A stretch of 64,000 nucleotides of DNA, from contig CAZJYI010000005.1 of NCBI GenBank assembly GCA_964550025.1, forward strand, positions 1 to 64,000. Direction: 5' to 3'. Shown in pieces: positions 1 to 9,172 of this stretch. This DNA comes from CAZJYI01 sp964550025 (lineage in GTDB: Bacteria > Verrucomicrobiota > Kiritimatiellia > UBA8416 > CAYOBW01). The notes under the pieces are model-generated. The model was not told the origin of the DNA. It ran no database searches and was given only the letters and a program-made list of their open reading frames with translations. Position 1 is the stretch's first letter, and each line of letters opens with the position of its first letter. The position numbers were made by a program, and so were the translations under genes.

Positions 1-1022
1 CAAATTTATTGCCGTAACTGCATCTTCCTACCCCCGGAATCCGCTAAACTGTTACGGGACGTCCCTTGGGGTAGTTGGGGACGTCCCTTGCAAGCCCTTT
101 CGGTTCAGCAGGTTGTGCCCTTATCTCCACACCACCCCGGCCTCCATTTGCTCCAAAGGACTGACTGAGTGTCGGCAGATTCGGAGTTGTGGCGTCCGCG
201 TCGGTTGAGGCGTCTGCAGCACGAAACTGCCGTGTTGCACTTGGAATGCCCGCTGATGCGGATGTCACCGGGCGGTTCAACTTCCCTGATCTGCGGGACT
301 TGAACTCCCCTAGTCTGCACATGGTGTGATTAGCAGTTTCCCTTGCCGCTATCGACCGTGGCTTCTCTGTGCGTGTTTGTTCTGCCGTTGTTCGGAGCGA
401 TCCGAACACGCGCCCCTTCAGCGCGTTGCTCTTCACGTGCTTGATCGAGTTCTTGATCTTGCCTTAACGTTCCGGCATCCGGGTCCGCACGGCATGACCG
501 CCGGGTATCCTGCGAAGTGGTAGGCACCATACACGGCCAGAACGGCGGCCGCTCCCGTCCACAGCAGTGAGACCTCTGTGCGTGCACTCGGCGCCGGAGC
601 GTCGCTGGACCACCGCCGTGAGTATCCGAACAGCGCGACTCCCTGCAGGCGCCGTCTTCGGCTTCTCTCGGGCGTCGCCGGTCGTGAAGTGTCCAACGGA
701 TGCTGGTGGACGCTTCGGTCCTTTCTGTCCGAAAGACCGCATCTGTGGACAGTCAACCGGTCCTTTGGCTCAGACGGGACTGTGGGGCGGTTACTCATTC
801 CGTCTGCTCCAAACCACCAGTGGTGAGGCAGAAAGCAGGCATCCTAAGGACCACTCCCCGTGCGTACGATCTGGGTACAGCACTCCCGGGGTGCAGGAAA
901 GCAAAAAGCGGATGCCATGCATGCGTTCTACATTGTGTATCGTGAACGGCAGTATAGGTTACCGATGTGTGGATTTGTGCGCCCTTCAGGATACAGAAGA
1001 ATAACCACCCGTCCCCGAATTG
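1..1022. other. Gene-poor stretch, no convincing CDS
   Basis: Several short open frames occur on both strands, but none shows a recognisable domain, a signal peptide with a plausible mature part, or a ribosome site. A minus-strand frame near 433-600 contains a short hydrophobic run, and the next minus-strand frame continues Ser/Thr-rich sequence. It could be a decayed gene, but I cannot identify it. Two GGGACGTCCC palindromes lie at the left end. Confidence 0.5.
56..87. repeat. Pair of 10-bp GGGACGTCCC palindromes
   Basis: Identical perfect palindromes occupy 56-65 and 78-87, with centres 22 bp apart (about two helical turns). Each is followed by TTG. This spacing is typical of paired operator half-sites, but no adjacent gene is assigned, so the role is unknown. 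Confidence 0.5.
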
Positions 1023-2609
1023 CTACGCGCGGCCCGCGCCGCGGACGAGCGGCACGAGGATGACGATGACCGAGTAGATTTCCAGGCGACCCATAAGCAT
1101 GCAGAGCAGCAGGATGATCTTTGCAGGCGCCGGGCACCAACCGTAGTTGGCGGTGGCGCCGACACCGCCGAGTCCCGGGCCGATATTGTTCAACGTGGCC
1201 GCTACTGAGGAGAGCGACGTAACCAACTGGGAATCTGGCGGCGTAGAGGCGTCGGCGAAAAATAGAACCGCCATCGTGGCGGCGGCGAACACGACGACCC
1301 ACAGGATGGCCAGGCTCATGATGCTGGCGCAGGTGCGCTCCCTCAGCGTGCCGTCACCCACCCGAACGCGGTTCATGAGGCTCGGTCGCAGAAGCCTCAG
1401 CAATTCGCGGTAGATGTATTTCGCCACGACCAGGATGCGCACCTGTTTCAGCCCGCCACCAGTCGACCCCGCGCAACCCCCGCAGAACATGAAGATCAGC
1501 AGGAGCAAGCGGCAGGCGCCGGGCCACAGGTTGAAGTCGTCGGTAACAAATCCTGTGGTGGTCGTGATGGACAGTACATGGAAGGCCGATTGACGGAGGC
1601 TCTCGCCGACCGTAGCGTACGTTTCGAGGCGGTTGAGGAATGTAATGAGCAGTATCCCGCCGGCGAGGAAGAAGAAGTACTGGCGAAATTCGGCGTTTCG
1701 CCAGTAGTCGCGTATTCGCCCGTGCAAGGCGCTGTAGTGCAGAAGGAAATTGCAGCCGGCCAGGAACATGAACACGTTGATGACGATTTCGAAATAGAGT
1801 GCGTGGGGGTGCCCGGTACGGGCGTAATGGCCGATGGAAGCGTCCTTGGGAGAAAAACCGCCGGTCGCCATGGTGCCGAAGGTGTGGCAGAGGCTGTCGA
1901 AAAGCGGCATGCCACCCACCCACAACAGCAGTGCCTGCGCAGCGCTCAAGAGGACATAGACGCCCCACAGAATAGCAGCAGTCTCACGGATGCGGGGCTT
2001 CAGGCGTTCCGCCGTGGGCCCGGGCACCTCGGCCTGAAAGAGCTGATATCCGCCGGCGCGCAGGGCCGGCAGGACGGCCAGGACGAGGACAACGATGCCC
2101 ATGCCGCCCAGCCAGTGCGTCATGCTGCGCCAGAAGAGCAGCGAGTTCGGCATCGACTCGATCAGTCCATATCCTCCCTTTTCGAGGGGCGTTCCGAAGA
2201 CGCTTGACCCCGTCGTCGTATACCCGCTCATGGACTCAAAACAGGCCTCGGCCATTGTCAGGTGCTGCCCAGGACTCGTGCCGGTTCCGTCAGGCGTGCC
2301 CGGCACGCCATTGGCGGCGAACAGGTACGGCAGCCCGCCGAGCACCGCCATCAGGATCCACCCGAACGTGGCGATGGCGAAGCCTTCTGCGGGGGTGATC
2401 CGGTCCTTCCTGTGTCTGCGCGTTACGTGGCGCAGGACCAGGCCAAGGAGTATGCTGAAAGCGATTACCCCGGCGAAAACGCACGCCATACGCATACGCA
2501 CCTCACCCGTCTCCTCGCCGAACGCCGCGATTCCAAGAGAGGGCAGCATGGCGCCGGCGCTTACGAGACAGAGTGAGCCAAGAAGGTATCCGATCACACG
2601 CCAGTTCAC
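1023..2609 (-). CDS. trkH: Trk-type potassium uptake membrane subunit TrkH
   Basis: Integral membrane K+ translocating subunit of the Trk system, about 528 residues. The four pore-loop signatures of the TrkH/KtrB family are visible in order: SGYTTTGSSVF, GTMATGGFSP, SITTTTGFVTDDFN and AATLNNIGPG. Hydrophobic helices alternate throughout. I place the start at a GTG at 2609, because CGGAGG lies six bases upstream and the product then begins VNWRVIGYLLG just before the first helix; a longer in-frame ATG at 2681 would overlap the upstream gene. It follows the trkA-like gene by 31 bases on the same strand, so the two halves of the transporter are co-transcribed and should work together at the cytoplasmic membrane. 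Confidence 0.93.
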   Translation of the reverse strand: MNWRVIGYLLGSLCLVSAGAMLPSLGIAAFGEETGEVRMRMACVFAGVIAFSILLGLVLRHVTRRHRKDRITPAEGFAIATFGWILMAVLGGLPYLFAANGVPGTPDGTGTSPGQHLTMAEACFESMSGYTTTGSSVFGTPLEKGGYGLIESMPNSLLFWRSMTHWLGGMGIVVLVLAVLPALRAGGYQLFQAEVPGPTAERLKPRIRETAAILWGVYVLLSAAQALLLWVGGMPLFDSLCHTFGTMATGGFSPKDASIGHYARTGHPHALYFEIVINVFMFLAGCNFLLHYSALHGRIRDYWRNAEFRQYFFFLAGGILLITFLNRLETYATVGESLRQSAFHVLSITTTTGFVTDDFNLWPGACRLLLLIFMFCGGCAGSTGGGLKQVRILVVAKYIYRELLRLLRPSLMNRVRVGDGTLRERTCASIMSLAILWVVVFAAATMAVLFFADASTPPDSQLVTSLSSVAATLNNIGPGLGGVGATANYGWCPAPAKIILLLCMLMGRLEIYSVIVILVPLVRGAGRA

Positions 2610-2640
2610 GTTGGTCCTCCGGAAAATCGAGACACGTGCT

Positions 2641-3981
2641 TTATCCTCCCGAGAAGATGCGGATGACCTCGTGGACGGCATCCAGGAGTGTTACGACGAT
2701 CACGTGGTCGCCCGGTTGAATGACTGTTTCGCCGCTGGCTACCTGGACGCTGCCGTTGGCATGTACCGCGGCCACGACGGCGCCTGAGGGGAATTGCACC
2801 TCGCGCAGTGGGCGGCCGACGGCCGGGTCGCCTTCCTGGGCCTCGATCTCGATTGCCTCTCCCCGGTTTCCCGCGAGTTTGAAGAGCGAGATGACCCGTC
2901 CGGCGCGTACCAGGCGAAGTATGGCTCCGACGGAAAGAACCATGGGGCAGACCACGGCGTCCACGGGGGGCAGGTCGAAAGCCGCGGCCTCATCTGGTTG
3001 GGAGACCAGCACGACGGCGCGCCGCGCACCCAGGCGCTTTGCCATGACGGCACTGGCCACGTTGGCCTCCGTGCTCTCGCTCAGGCCCAGGAAGGCGGAT
3101 TGGCTGATGTTGAGGTCGATCATCATGTCACTGTCGATAGGCGACCCCTGAACAACCGCCGTACGGGTCAACTGCTCGGCGGCCTGATTGCATCGTCCCG
3201 GGTCGTCATCCAGGAGCACCAACTCCCTTCTTCCCTTGCTCAGGCGACGGCACAGGTGAAGCGCGACTACCGAGGCGCCGTAGATGAACACCTGCGATGG
3301 ATCGCGCAGTTCGGGGTTCGCGAGCGCCAGGAATCGGTCCAGCATGTCGGCGTGCGTCACCACATAGACGATGTCGCCCTCCTCGATCTTGAAGGAACCC
3401 GTGGGCACGACGAAGTCTCTCCCCCTCCGCACGGCGGTGACAACAAACCGTTCGACGAAACGCTGGCGGACCTCGGCGAGCGTCGCCTGCGTCAAGGGCG
3501 ACGGCGCGTCTACGCGGAGTGCGGTAAGGGCGATCCGGCCGCCTGCGAACTCGGCAGCCTCGGAAATCCCGGGACGCGACACGATCCGGTGCAGTCGCTC
3601 TGCCGTAACGTGGCGGGGGTTGATGAACTCATCCACACCAAGCACGCTTCCCAGGTGCGGCACGTCCTCCGAAAGATCCGGAGATTCGATGCGTGCCATG
3701 CGGCGCGCCACGCCGAGTTCGCGGGCGATGAGGCATGAGACGATGTTCACTTCATCGGAGCCGCTGACGGCCAGGAGCAGGTCTGCTTTGTCGGCTCCCG
3801 CCTGGCACAGCACTTCGCGGCTGCATCCCGAACCGGTGAACGCCATAACGTCGAGCTTCGTGTGTGCTACCCCGGCGCGGTCGGCACGCGGGTCGACCAC
3901 GGACACCTGGTGTCCCTCGCGGTCCAGCTCCTGGGCCAGGCCGAAGCCCATCCTCCCGGCACCTACGATCGTTACGCGCAT
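2641..3981 (-). CDS. trkA: Trk potassium uptake regulatory subunit TrkA
   Basis: Cytoplasmic NAD(H)-binding regulatory subunit that gates TrkH; 446 residues, the usual length of a two-module TrkA. It contains two RCK units. The first opens with the Rossmann motif VGAGRMG (residues 6-12) and has a TrkA_C region near residues 140-215. The second starts near IYGASVVALHLCRRL (about 233) and has its own TrkA_C at the C-terminus. GGAGG lies seven bases before the ATG. It is the first gene of the trkA-trkH operon, which is divergent from the glycosidase-like gene across about 230 bases. Confidence 0.93.
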   Translation of the reverse strand: MRVTIVGAGRMGFGLAQELDREGHQVSVVDPRADRAGVAHTKLDVMAFTGSGCSREVLCQAGADKADLLLAVSGSDEVNIVSCLIARELGVARRMARIESPDLSEDVPHLGSVLGVDEFINPRHVTAERLHRIVSRPGISEAAEFAGGRIALTALRVDAPSPLTQATLAEVRQRFVERFVVTAVRRGRDFVVPTGSFKIEEGDIVYVVTHADMLDRFLALANPELRDPSQVFIYGASVVALHLCRRLSKGRRELVLLDDDPGRCNQAAEQLTRTAVVQGSPIDSDMMIDLNISQSAFLGLSESTEANVASAVMAKRLGARRAVVLVSQPDEAAAFDLPPVDAVVCPMVLSVGAILRLVRAGRVISLFKLAGNRGEAIEIEAQEGDPAVGRPLREVQFPSGAVVAAVHANGSVQVASGETVIQPGDHVIVVTLLDAVHEVIRIFSGG

Positions 3982-4215
3982 TGCCGTCCTCCATTCATTA
4001 TTGCCGTCAGTCGGACACTAATCACACCGAAGTCTATCGTGATGGCCGGAAAATACCAACGGTAATACACGAGGACCCACGCCCCGCCCCGCTTCGACTA
4101 ACTCCAGGCTTCCGCTTCTTCGAATCTGAAACGGAGGGACCGGGGGTGCGACTGGCGAGATCCTGCTGATCGAGATAAATTGGTGTCGGTGAAGATGGAG
4201 GGTTTGAGGTGACCA

Positions 4216-6072
4216 ATGTGTACGACTCATGGAAGAACGAGTTCCGCGTCAAGGGGAGCCTGCCCGTGCCCGTGCGAGCAAGGCTACTACGAAGCCGTGG
4301 TCAAGGACTCGGTCTTGAACCTGGTGCAGTCGATCGGCGCGGACGCCATGGCCTCCCTTGCCGGCTTCTTCCTGGATGTGAGCACGTTGCATGGATTGAA
4401 CTTCGCGTTTTCACGCCACTTCAGAGTTGTTCGCTCCAATTGGTCTGAGAACTACCCCGGGCGCAGTGCCTGCTTCTGCGATCGATGCTTCGGTGAATAC
4501 CCCGGTGCCCCCACGCTGCCGGCGGCGGAGCGCTACGGCTGGCTCAAGAAGGAAGACCTCCTGGATTCCTACGCGGACTACCTCAGGGACAAAATCGGAA
4601 CGATTCTTGTTGGCGTGTTCGGCGCGCTGACCGACGCTCGTGCCCCGCGGATTCTCATGATGTACCCCGGCATGGCTTCATGGCACGAGTATAACTACTG
4701 GTTTGTCAAGGGGACCTGCAAAGCGTTGAGCAAGGTCGCCGGAGGGATTGCGGCGCAGTATCCAATAGGCCAGCGGAACATCGGAACGCCCAAATCATAC
4801 GCAAGATGTTTTGCGGATGCCGACATCGGCATCGAGCTTCCCGTCGTCTGGGGCGCGAATCGAAGCGGCTGGTCGGGCGATAACTGGGGCAGCGGTGAAG
4901 GATGGCCGGGCGAGAACCTCCCTCGGGTGATGGTCAACAAGCTCTTTGGATTGTATGGGCACGGCTATTGGTACGAGCTGCGGGAACAACTCAGCCCGAT
5001 GCTTCTCGCTTCGTTCGAAGCGCTGAACGCAGGTTTCAACCGCTGCGCGAAGTTCTGCGGAAAGCGAGAAGAGGTCGCCAATGGCGAGCAAGACGTGGCC
5101 ACGTTGCGCACTCCGCCTTCCTTGGTCGGCACGCTCGCGTGCGACGAACTGGCGCTGCAGAACAAGATTCAGAATCCGGATAGCTTCGACACCCCGACTA
5201 GCGCTATGGGGTATTACCTGCGGCGCGCGATTGTCCCGATCCCGGAAGCGCATGATGACGACGTTTACTACTTCGCATGCTCAGTCCAACGCGAAAGGGA
5301 GGATACCTACCCCTACTTCCGGATCAGCCTGAACGTGGAGACCGATGCGGGGATTGTCGAGGCGGACGCGCGCGCGCTCTTTACGGCTCCGCCCGTCGGG
5401 GAGGAACGGAGAATCGCGACCGTGGTGAGCGTTCCGGCCGCCATCGACGGTAATCCGGTACGGAGTATTTTCGTGCGACTGTACAGACGTGGCCCCCAAG
5501 AGGGCCCGATAGGGTTTGCCGTGAGCGACGCCACGATGGTTCCTGATTCTGCAGCGATCCGATGGGAACCGTTCGACGAAGAGGCTGATTTGGGCGGGCG
5601 ACGGATCGTGGTTACCGTCCCCGCACATGGCCTCGGCCATTCGCATGCGCATGACTACGGGTGTCATGCCGTCCTGAAGTTTGGGAAACCACCGTTCACA
5701 GGCGTGGTACTGATCGCAGGAAACGACCATGCCGACGCCCTGCCTGCGATAGCCGCCTTTCCGGGTATCGGATTTCCCGGCGCCATTCTATTCGACCCAT
5801 TCAGAAGCCTGCTCTTTCTCAGCCCGTCAGGCGATTGGTGGTGGACGGCCGAGCAGCTGCAGCGCGGCCTCAAAATGCTCATTCCGGGCCGTACGGCTGA
5901 ATGGATCGTGGCTCAGACACTGGACATGTTTCCTGAAGCGGAAACCAAGTTGCCGGATGCATTCGCGAGCTATCTGCAATGCCGACACCTCCCGGACGAC
6001 TTCAAACTGGATGGTATACCGGTTTTTCTTGGCTTTGGAGAGGACGAGCCTATGCCCGGACACCTTGAATGA
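4216..6072 (+). CDS. Truncated TIM-barrel glycoside-hydrolase-like protein, probable remnant
   Basis: A 618-residue frame whose front resembles the middle of uncharacterised glycosidase-like TIM-barrel proteins: a Tyr-Tyr-Glu helix (residues 24-35), a strand leading to FFLD, and then the paired-cysteine motif CFCDRCFGEY near residue 82. The remainder looks like the rest of a barrel followed by beta-sandwich domains. Families of this kind normally carry 150-200 more residues in front. A neighbouring reading frame just upstream (about 4180-4270) encodes a plausible continuation containing NVYDSWKNEFRVKG, and the switch falls in the repetitive CCCGTGCCCGTGCGAG near 4263-4280. A GAGGTGA ribosome-site-like sequence precedes the ATG. 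I infer an N-terminally truncated and frameshifted gene; substrate unknown. Confidence 0.55.
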   Translation: MCTTHGRTSSASRGACPCPCEQGYYEAVVKDSVLNLVQSIGADAMASLAGFFLDVSTLHGLNFAFSRHFRVVRSNWSENYPGRSACFCDRCFGEYPGAPTLPAAERYGWLKKEDLLDSYADYLRDKIGTILVGVFGALTDARAPRILMMYPGMASWHEYNYWFVKGTCKALSKVAGGIAAQYPIGQRNIGTPKSYARCFADADIGIELPVVWGANRSGWSGDNWGSGEGWPGENLPRVMVNKLFGLYGHGYWYELREQLSPMLLASFEALNAGFNRCAKFCGKREEVANGEQDVATLRTPPSLVGTLACDELALQNKIQNPDSFDTPTSAMGYYLRRAIVPIPEAHDDDVYYFACSVQREREDTYPYFRISLNVETDAGIVEADARALFTAPPVGEERRIATVVSVPAAIDGNPVRSIFVRLYRRGPQEGPIGFAVSDATMVPDSAAIRWEPFDEEADLGGRRIVVTVPAHGLGHSHAHDYGCHAVLKFGKPPFTGVVLIAGNDHADALPAIAAFPGIGFPGAILFDPFRSLLFLSPSGDWWWTAEQLQRGLKMLIPGRTAEWIVAQTLDMFPEAETKLPDAFASYLQCRHLPDDFKLDGIPVFLGFGEDEPMPGHLE

Positions 6073-6341
6073 TCAGAGACGGTTCGGAGTATCTTCTCGC
6101 GACGTGGCGGGCGGGGCCGCGCAAGTTCTGGTTCTACCATCGATACGTGTGCTTCTGTGCACCGCAGATCGCGTCGACGGAGAGCGCGGCTGAGCGCCTC
6201 GGCGAGGCGCTGTGCCGTTGGGAGCGCGGCGATGCCATTGTGGTTTACAGCGGACCCTGGGGCTGGTACAGCGCCGATCGGGAGATGTTTGAGAGTCAGC
6301 GTTTTCCACTCGGCCGAGAGGTGTGGGAGCGGCGCAATTAG
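6069..6341 (+). CDS. Small hypothetical protein
   Basis: A 90-residue frame starting inside the stop of the preceding gene (ATGA overlap), which suggests translational coupling. It is rich in Trp, Tyr and Phe (FWFYHRYVCF, GPWGWYS) and has no signal peptide or known motif. It may be a C-terminal fragment of a larger protein left when the upstream gene decayed. I do not recognise its family. Confidence 0.4.
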   Translation: MIRDGSEYLLATWRAGPRKFWFYHRYVCFCAPQIASTESAAERLGEALCRWERGDAIVVYSGPWGWYSADREMFESQRFPLGREVWERRN

Positions 6342-6383
6342 AGGGGGCGGGATGCAGCCTTGGAGTCCACATCGAAGGATGAG

Positions 6384-6647
6384 TCAGAAGAGGTCGCTGT
6401 GGCTGCCTGTTCGTTCGAGAAGCAGTTCGTGCTCCGTTCTTCTGTATATCAGGATCCAGTCGGGCTCGATGTGGCAGTCGCGCCTGCCTTTCCAGGGGCC
6501 TCTCAGGGGATGGTCTCTATTGCGCGGCGGCAAGGTCTTGCCGTCAAGCAGGAGTTTGACAACTGCGATCAGCTTCTCTTGGTTCTTGCCCTGCTTGATC
6601 TGGCGTTTGATATCCTTCTTGAATTGAGCAGTCTGGGAGAGTTTCAT
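6384..6647 (-). CDS. YafQ/RelE-family mRNA interferase toxin
   Basis: An 87-residue basic protein with the RelE/YafQ fold signature: an N-terminal helix rich in Lys (FKKDIKRQIKQGKN), the HPLRGPWKG core, RDCHIEPDWILIYRR, and a C-terminal strand ending in RTGSHSDLF. YafQ-type toxins cleave mRNA in the ribosomal A site; the conserved His residues and the terminal Phe are in place. The start codon overlaps the antitoxin stop (ATGA), the standard arrangement for coupled synthesis with antitoxin first. No frame damage is visible, so it is probably functional. Confidence 0.88.
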   Translation of the reverse strand: MKLSQTAQFKKDIKRQIKQGKNQEKLIAVVKLLLDGKTLPPRNRDHPLRGPWKGRRDCHIEPDWILIYRRTEHELLLERTGSHSDLF

Positions 6648-6904
6648 TCCTTCCAGCTCTCAACCATCTCATCCAGGGAGGCAAACGTCTCGATCTCCTC
6701 CCCGCGGTCGCTCTTGCCCAGTGTGGTCGCGGTCACCTTGTTGGGAACCCGGAGTTCGAGCGGGAATTCCCGCCGCAGGGCGATCTGACGGTACAACAAG
6801 CGCACGGCGTCGGTGGGCGTCATGCCGATCCGCTGGAGGACCCTCTCAGATGCCTTCTTGGTCTTCGAGTCGATCCTCGCGTGAACTGTGGCTGTTTTAT
6901 TCAT
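6644..6904 (-). CDS. RelB/DinJ-family antitoxin
   Basis: An 86-residue antitoxin. The N-terminal ribbon-helix-helix begins TATVHARIDSKTKKASE and continues RIGMTPTDAVRLLYRQIA, the hallmark of RelB/DinJ. The C-terminal half would wrap the toxin. The start is set at the ATG at 6904, because an upstream ATG lies within the promoter and adds non-conserved residues. It should neutralise the overlapping toxin and repress the operon through the ribbon-helix-helix domain. No Shine-Dalgarno precedes the start. Confidence 0.88.
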   Translation of the reverse strand: MNKTATVHARIDSKTKKASERVLQRIGMTPTDAVRLLYRQIALRREFPLELRVPNKVTATTLGKSDRGEEIETFASLDEMVESWKE

Positions 6905-6910
6905 GTCGCC

Positions 6911-6938
6911 AATGTAGCACATTCGCATTACATGTCAA
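6911..6938 (-). promoter_or_regulatory. Sigma-70 promoter of the toxin-antitoxin operon
   Basis: On the minus strand, TTGACA (6938-6933) is followed after 16 bases by TACATT (6916-6911). The expected transcription start falls at or next to the A of the antitoxin ATG at 6904, so the mRNA would be leaderless, in agreement with the missing ribosome site. Confidence 0.7.
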
Positions 6939-7171
6939 GAGCCATCTCGGGCGAACGTGGTGTTCGGGTAGCGTGAGGGGACCCACGGAGTCTAGCCGGG
7001 GCGGATGGGGGGGCGGGCCCCTCGAACTGATGCCGAATGGAAGCGGGGGAACCGCGGTGTGATTCCGACCGATGGCGTTGACTGTCAATTCGAGGGCCCC
7101 AACGAGTGCGAAACGCAAATCAAATGGGCACTCACCTCCGACCGCATCTCTCAGCGTTTTCCTACTGCGGT

Positions 7172-7942
7172 TCACTCCACGATCAGGGATGTCCCTGGCT
7201 TGTCCTCGGAAGCCACGGACAGCCTCGCATCCGCACTTCGCATGGACCCGCCAGAGTCGAAGACCAGCACGCAATAGGTGCCCTCATCGGTGCCGGCGGT
7301 GTTTGTAATGCTCAGCGTGCTGTTGGTTGCGCCTGGGATGGTCGTACCGTTCTTGTGCCAGGTGTAGAGTGCGGCGGGCGTACCGTACGCCTCGACGGTG
7401 AAGGCCGCGGGTTGGCCCGGGTTCACGGTTTGGCTCACGGGCTGGGTTGCGATGCTCGGCGGCCCCAACGTCTTTCCGTCCCCGGAGAACCAACGGGCGT
7501 AGGCCGGATTGCGCTTCGCGGGGGCATAGTCGTGGGGCGGCCCAATCGTGGGAATGGCGTTCGTGATATCCCAGAACCCGGGTTTGGGAGGCACGGTCGC
7601 CGGGTCGTCGTTAAGGTAGTAGGAGTAGTCGTTGAGCGTGCCTGTGCCGGGTGCCTGCAGACCGTCCGATTCCGTGTTGTTGCCGTGCTCGAAGTTGTCC
7701 GATCCTCGCGGCGAGTACCCGTCGCCCGGCCGCAGCCCGAACAAGTACGTCATGATCCCGTATGATAGGTCGATTCCGTCCTACTTCCAGCGCAATCGTC
7801 TGATGTCATCGGGGGGAATCCGGGCATGGTCTCTCGCTCTGATAATCCTGGCACGCTGTCGGGATGTGACCCGACCCTCCAGGAAGGGAGTTTTGGACTT
7901 TACTGATTCTGTGAGGCAGAGGATGATTGTCTTATGCGCTCC
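7172..7942 (-). pseudogene. Remnant of a secreted protein with an Ig-like domain
   Basis: The intact part (7172-7753) encodes 193 residues: a Gly/Asn/Tyr-rich segment (YLFGLRPGDGYSPRGSDNFE) followed by one immunoglobulin-type domain with PPSIATQPVSQTVNPGQ, a core Trp (YTWHKNG) and the DEGTYCVLV cysteine. The frame reads on upstream without a start codon to an in-frame TAG at 7781-7783, and beyond it another 53 codons (ending DDIRRLRWK before the TAG) continue plausible protein. The TAG probably replaced a sense codon. The front of the gene is missing and abuts the divergent deacetylase-like gene. I call it a truncated, stop-containing pseudogene; original function unknown. Confidence 0.6.
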
Positions 7943-7959
7943 TTACGAGCGCCTGATTG

Positions 7960-9015
7960 ATGCCTATGATCATGAGTAGCCAATTCTCACGACGGGGTTT
8001 CTTGAGCACGGCAAGAGGGACGACGCTTGGTCTGTGTACCAGTCCGCTGCTGACACGTCTCTCCAGTGCATCCCCGAGTCCGGGTGGAGGCACGAAGACC
8101 GGAGAGCCCGCAGGATCGGCCGCTACGGGGTTGGTCAGCGATGCCCGGTATCTCAGGCACACACTCGGGGAAGGGCATCCCGAGTCACCGCAACGACTGA
8201 GAGCAATAGCCCGGCGGCTGAAGGAATCGGGTCTGGACAAGGCCACCAGATCCATTGCACCCTCGGTGGACCCCATCTCGTACATCCGTACCGTTCACCC
8301 CGAACTGCATATCAACCGCGTTGCGTCACAGGCGCGTGACGAGGCCGTATGTCGTCTGGCGGTATCCGGCGCTTTGGATGCAGTGGATGCGGTTTGCTCC
8401 GGCGAGGTGTCGAACGCCTTCTGCGCCGTTCGTCCGCCCGGACATCACGCCGCGAGCAGAGGCGAGTATGGGTTCTGTTTCTACAACAATGTCGCCATTG
8501 CCGCGCGCTACGCCCAGAAGAAGCACAAGCTGGCCAGGGTCCTCATCGTGGATTGGGACTATCATCATGGCGATGGTACAGAATGGGCATTCTATGATGA
8601 TCCAACGGTGTTGTTCTTCTCCACACACGCTCTGTATGCCTTTCCCGGTACCGGGGCTGCAGACAAGACCGGCCGAGGAGAGGGGAAAGGCTTCAATATC
8701 AATGTGCCCCTGCCGCGCGGCGCGGACGACGACGCAATTCTCACCGCTTTCAGAGAGCGGCTTGTTCCGGCCGCGAGCAAGTTTCGGCCCGACCTGGTGT
8801 TGATCTCGGCCGGTTTCGATAGCCGGAAGGACGATTTGCTGGGTGATTTCGCGGTCACGGATTCTGGATTCGCCGAGCTCACGAAGCTGGTGTTGTCGAT
8901 TGCTGCCGATCATTCCCATTCACGCGTCGTGTCAGTTCTAGAGGGCGGATATAACACCAAGGGATTGGCGCTAGCCGTTGAGTCGCACGTCAAGACGCTG
9001 CTCGGCATCTACTAA
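7960..9015 (+). CDS. Tat-exported histone-deacetylase-fold hydrolase
   Basis: About 351 residues of the arginase/deacetylase (class II HDAC-like) superfamily. Visible family motifs: VRPPGHHA (tandem His), GFCFYNN, IVDWDYHHGDGTE (zinc Asp and His), ISAGFDSRKDDLLG (second zinc Asp) and LEGGYN (catalytic Tyr region). All metal ligands are present, so it should be an active Zn-dependent amidohydrolase acting on an acetylated amine or sugar-like amide. The N-terminus reads SRRGFLSTARGTTLGL, a twin-arginine signal, which is unusual for this superfamily. Several start codons lie close together (TTG 7957, ATG 7960, 7966, 7972); all retain the Tat motif. Its substrate outside the cytoplasm cannot be told from sequence. 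Confidence 0.88.
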   Translation: MPMIMSSQFSRRGFLSTARGTTLGLCTSPLLTRLSSASPSPGGGTKTGEPAGSAATGLVSDARYLRHTLGEGHPESPQRLRAIARRLKESGLDKATRSIAPSVDPISYIRTVHPELHINRVASQARDEAVCRLAVSGALDAVDAVCSGEVSNAFCAVRPPGHHAASRGEYGFCFYNNVAIAARYAQKKHKLARVLIVDWDYHHGDGTEWAFYDDPTVLFFSTHALYAFPGTGAADKTGRGEGKGFNINVPLPRGADDDAILTAFRERLVPAASKFRPDLVLISAGFDSRKDDLLGDFAVTDSGFAELTKLVLSIAADHSHSRVVSVLEGGYNTKGLALAVESHVKTLLGIY

Positions 9016-9172
9016 CAGGCACAGCGCAGCAAAGCCGCAACCAAATGGGAGCTCGGACTGGCTCTCTGGGGGCATCAAGAATGGCGGCAATCGTCACCGC
9101 TGTTCGCCGTGCAGCCCCGAGACGGTCTATGCTTGATACTTGAGGGCAGCTCCCCGAATGAGTCCAAGGTGT

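Noticed and set aside
290..400. Possible tRNA on the minus strand (GAGTTCAAGTCCC looks like a T-arm, CTGCTAA like a serine anticodon loop)
   Set aside because: The T-stem and anticodon stem do not pair and no acceptor stem can be drawn; at most a chance resemblance or an old remnant.
567..1004. 145-codon plus-strand frame
   Set aside because: Cys/Ser/Arg-rich composition, no ribosome site and no recognisable fold.
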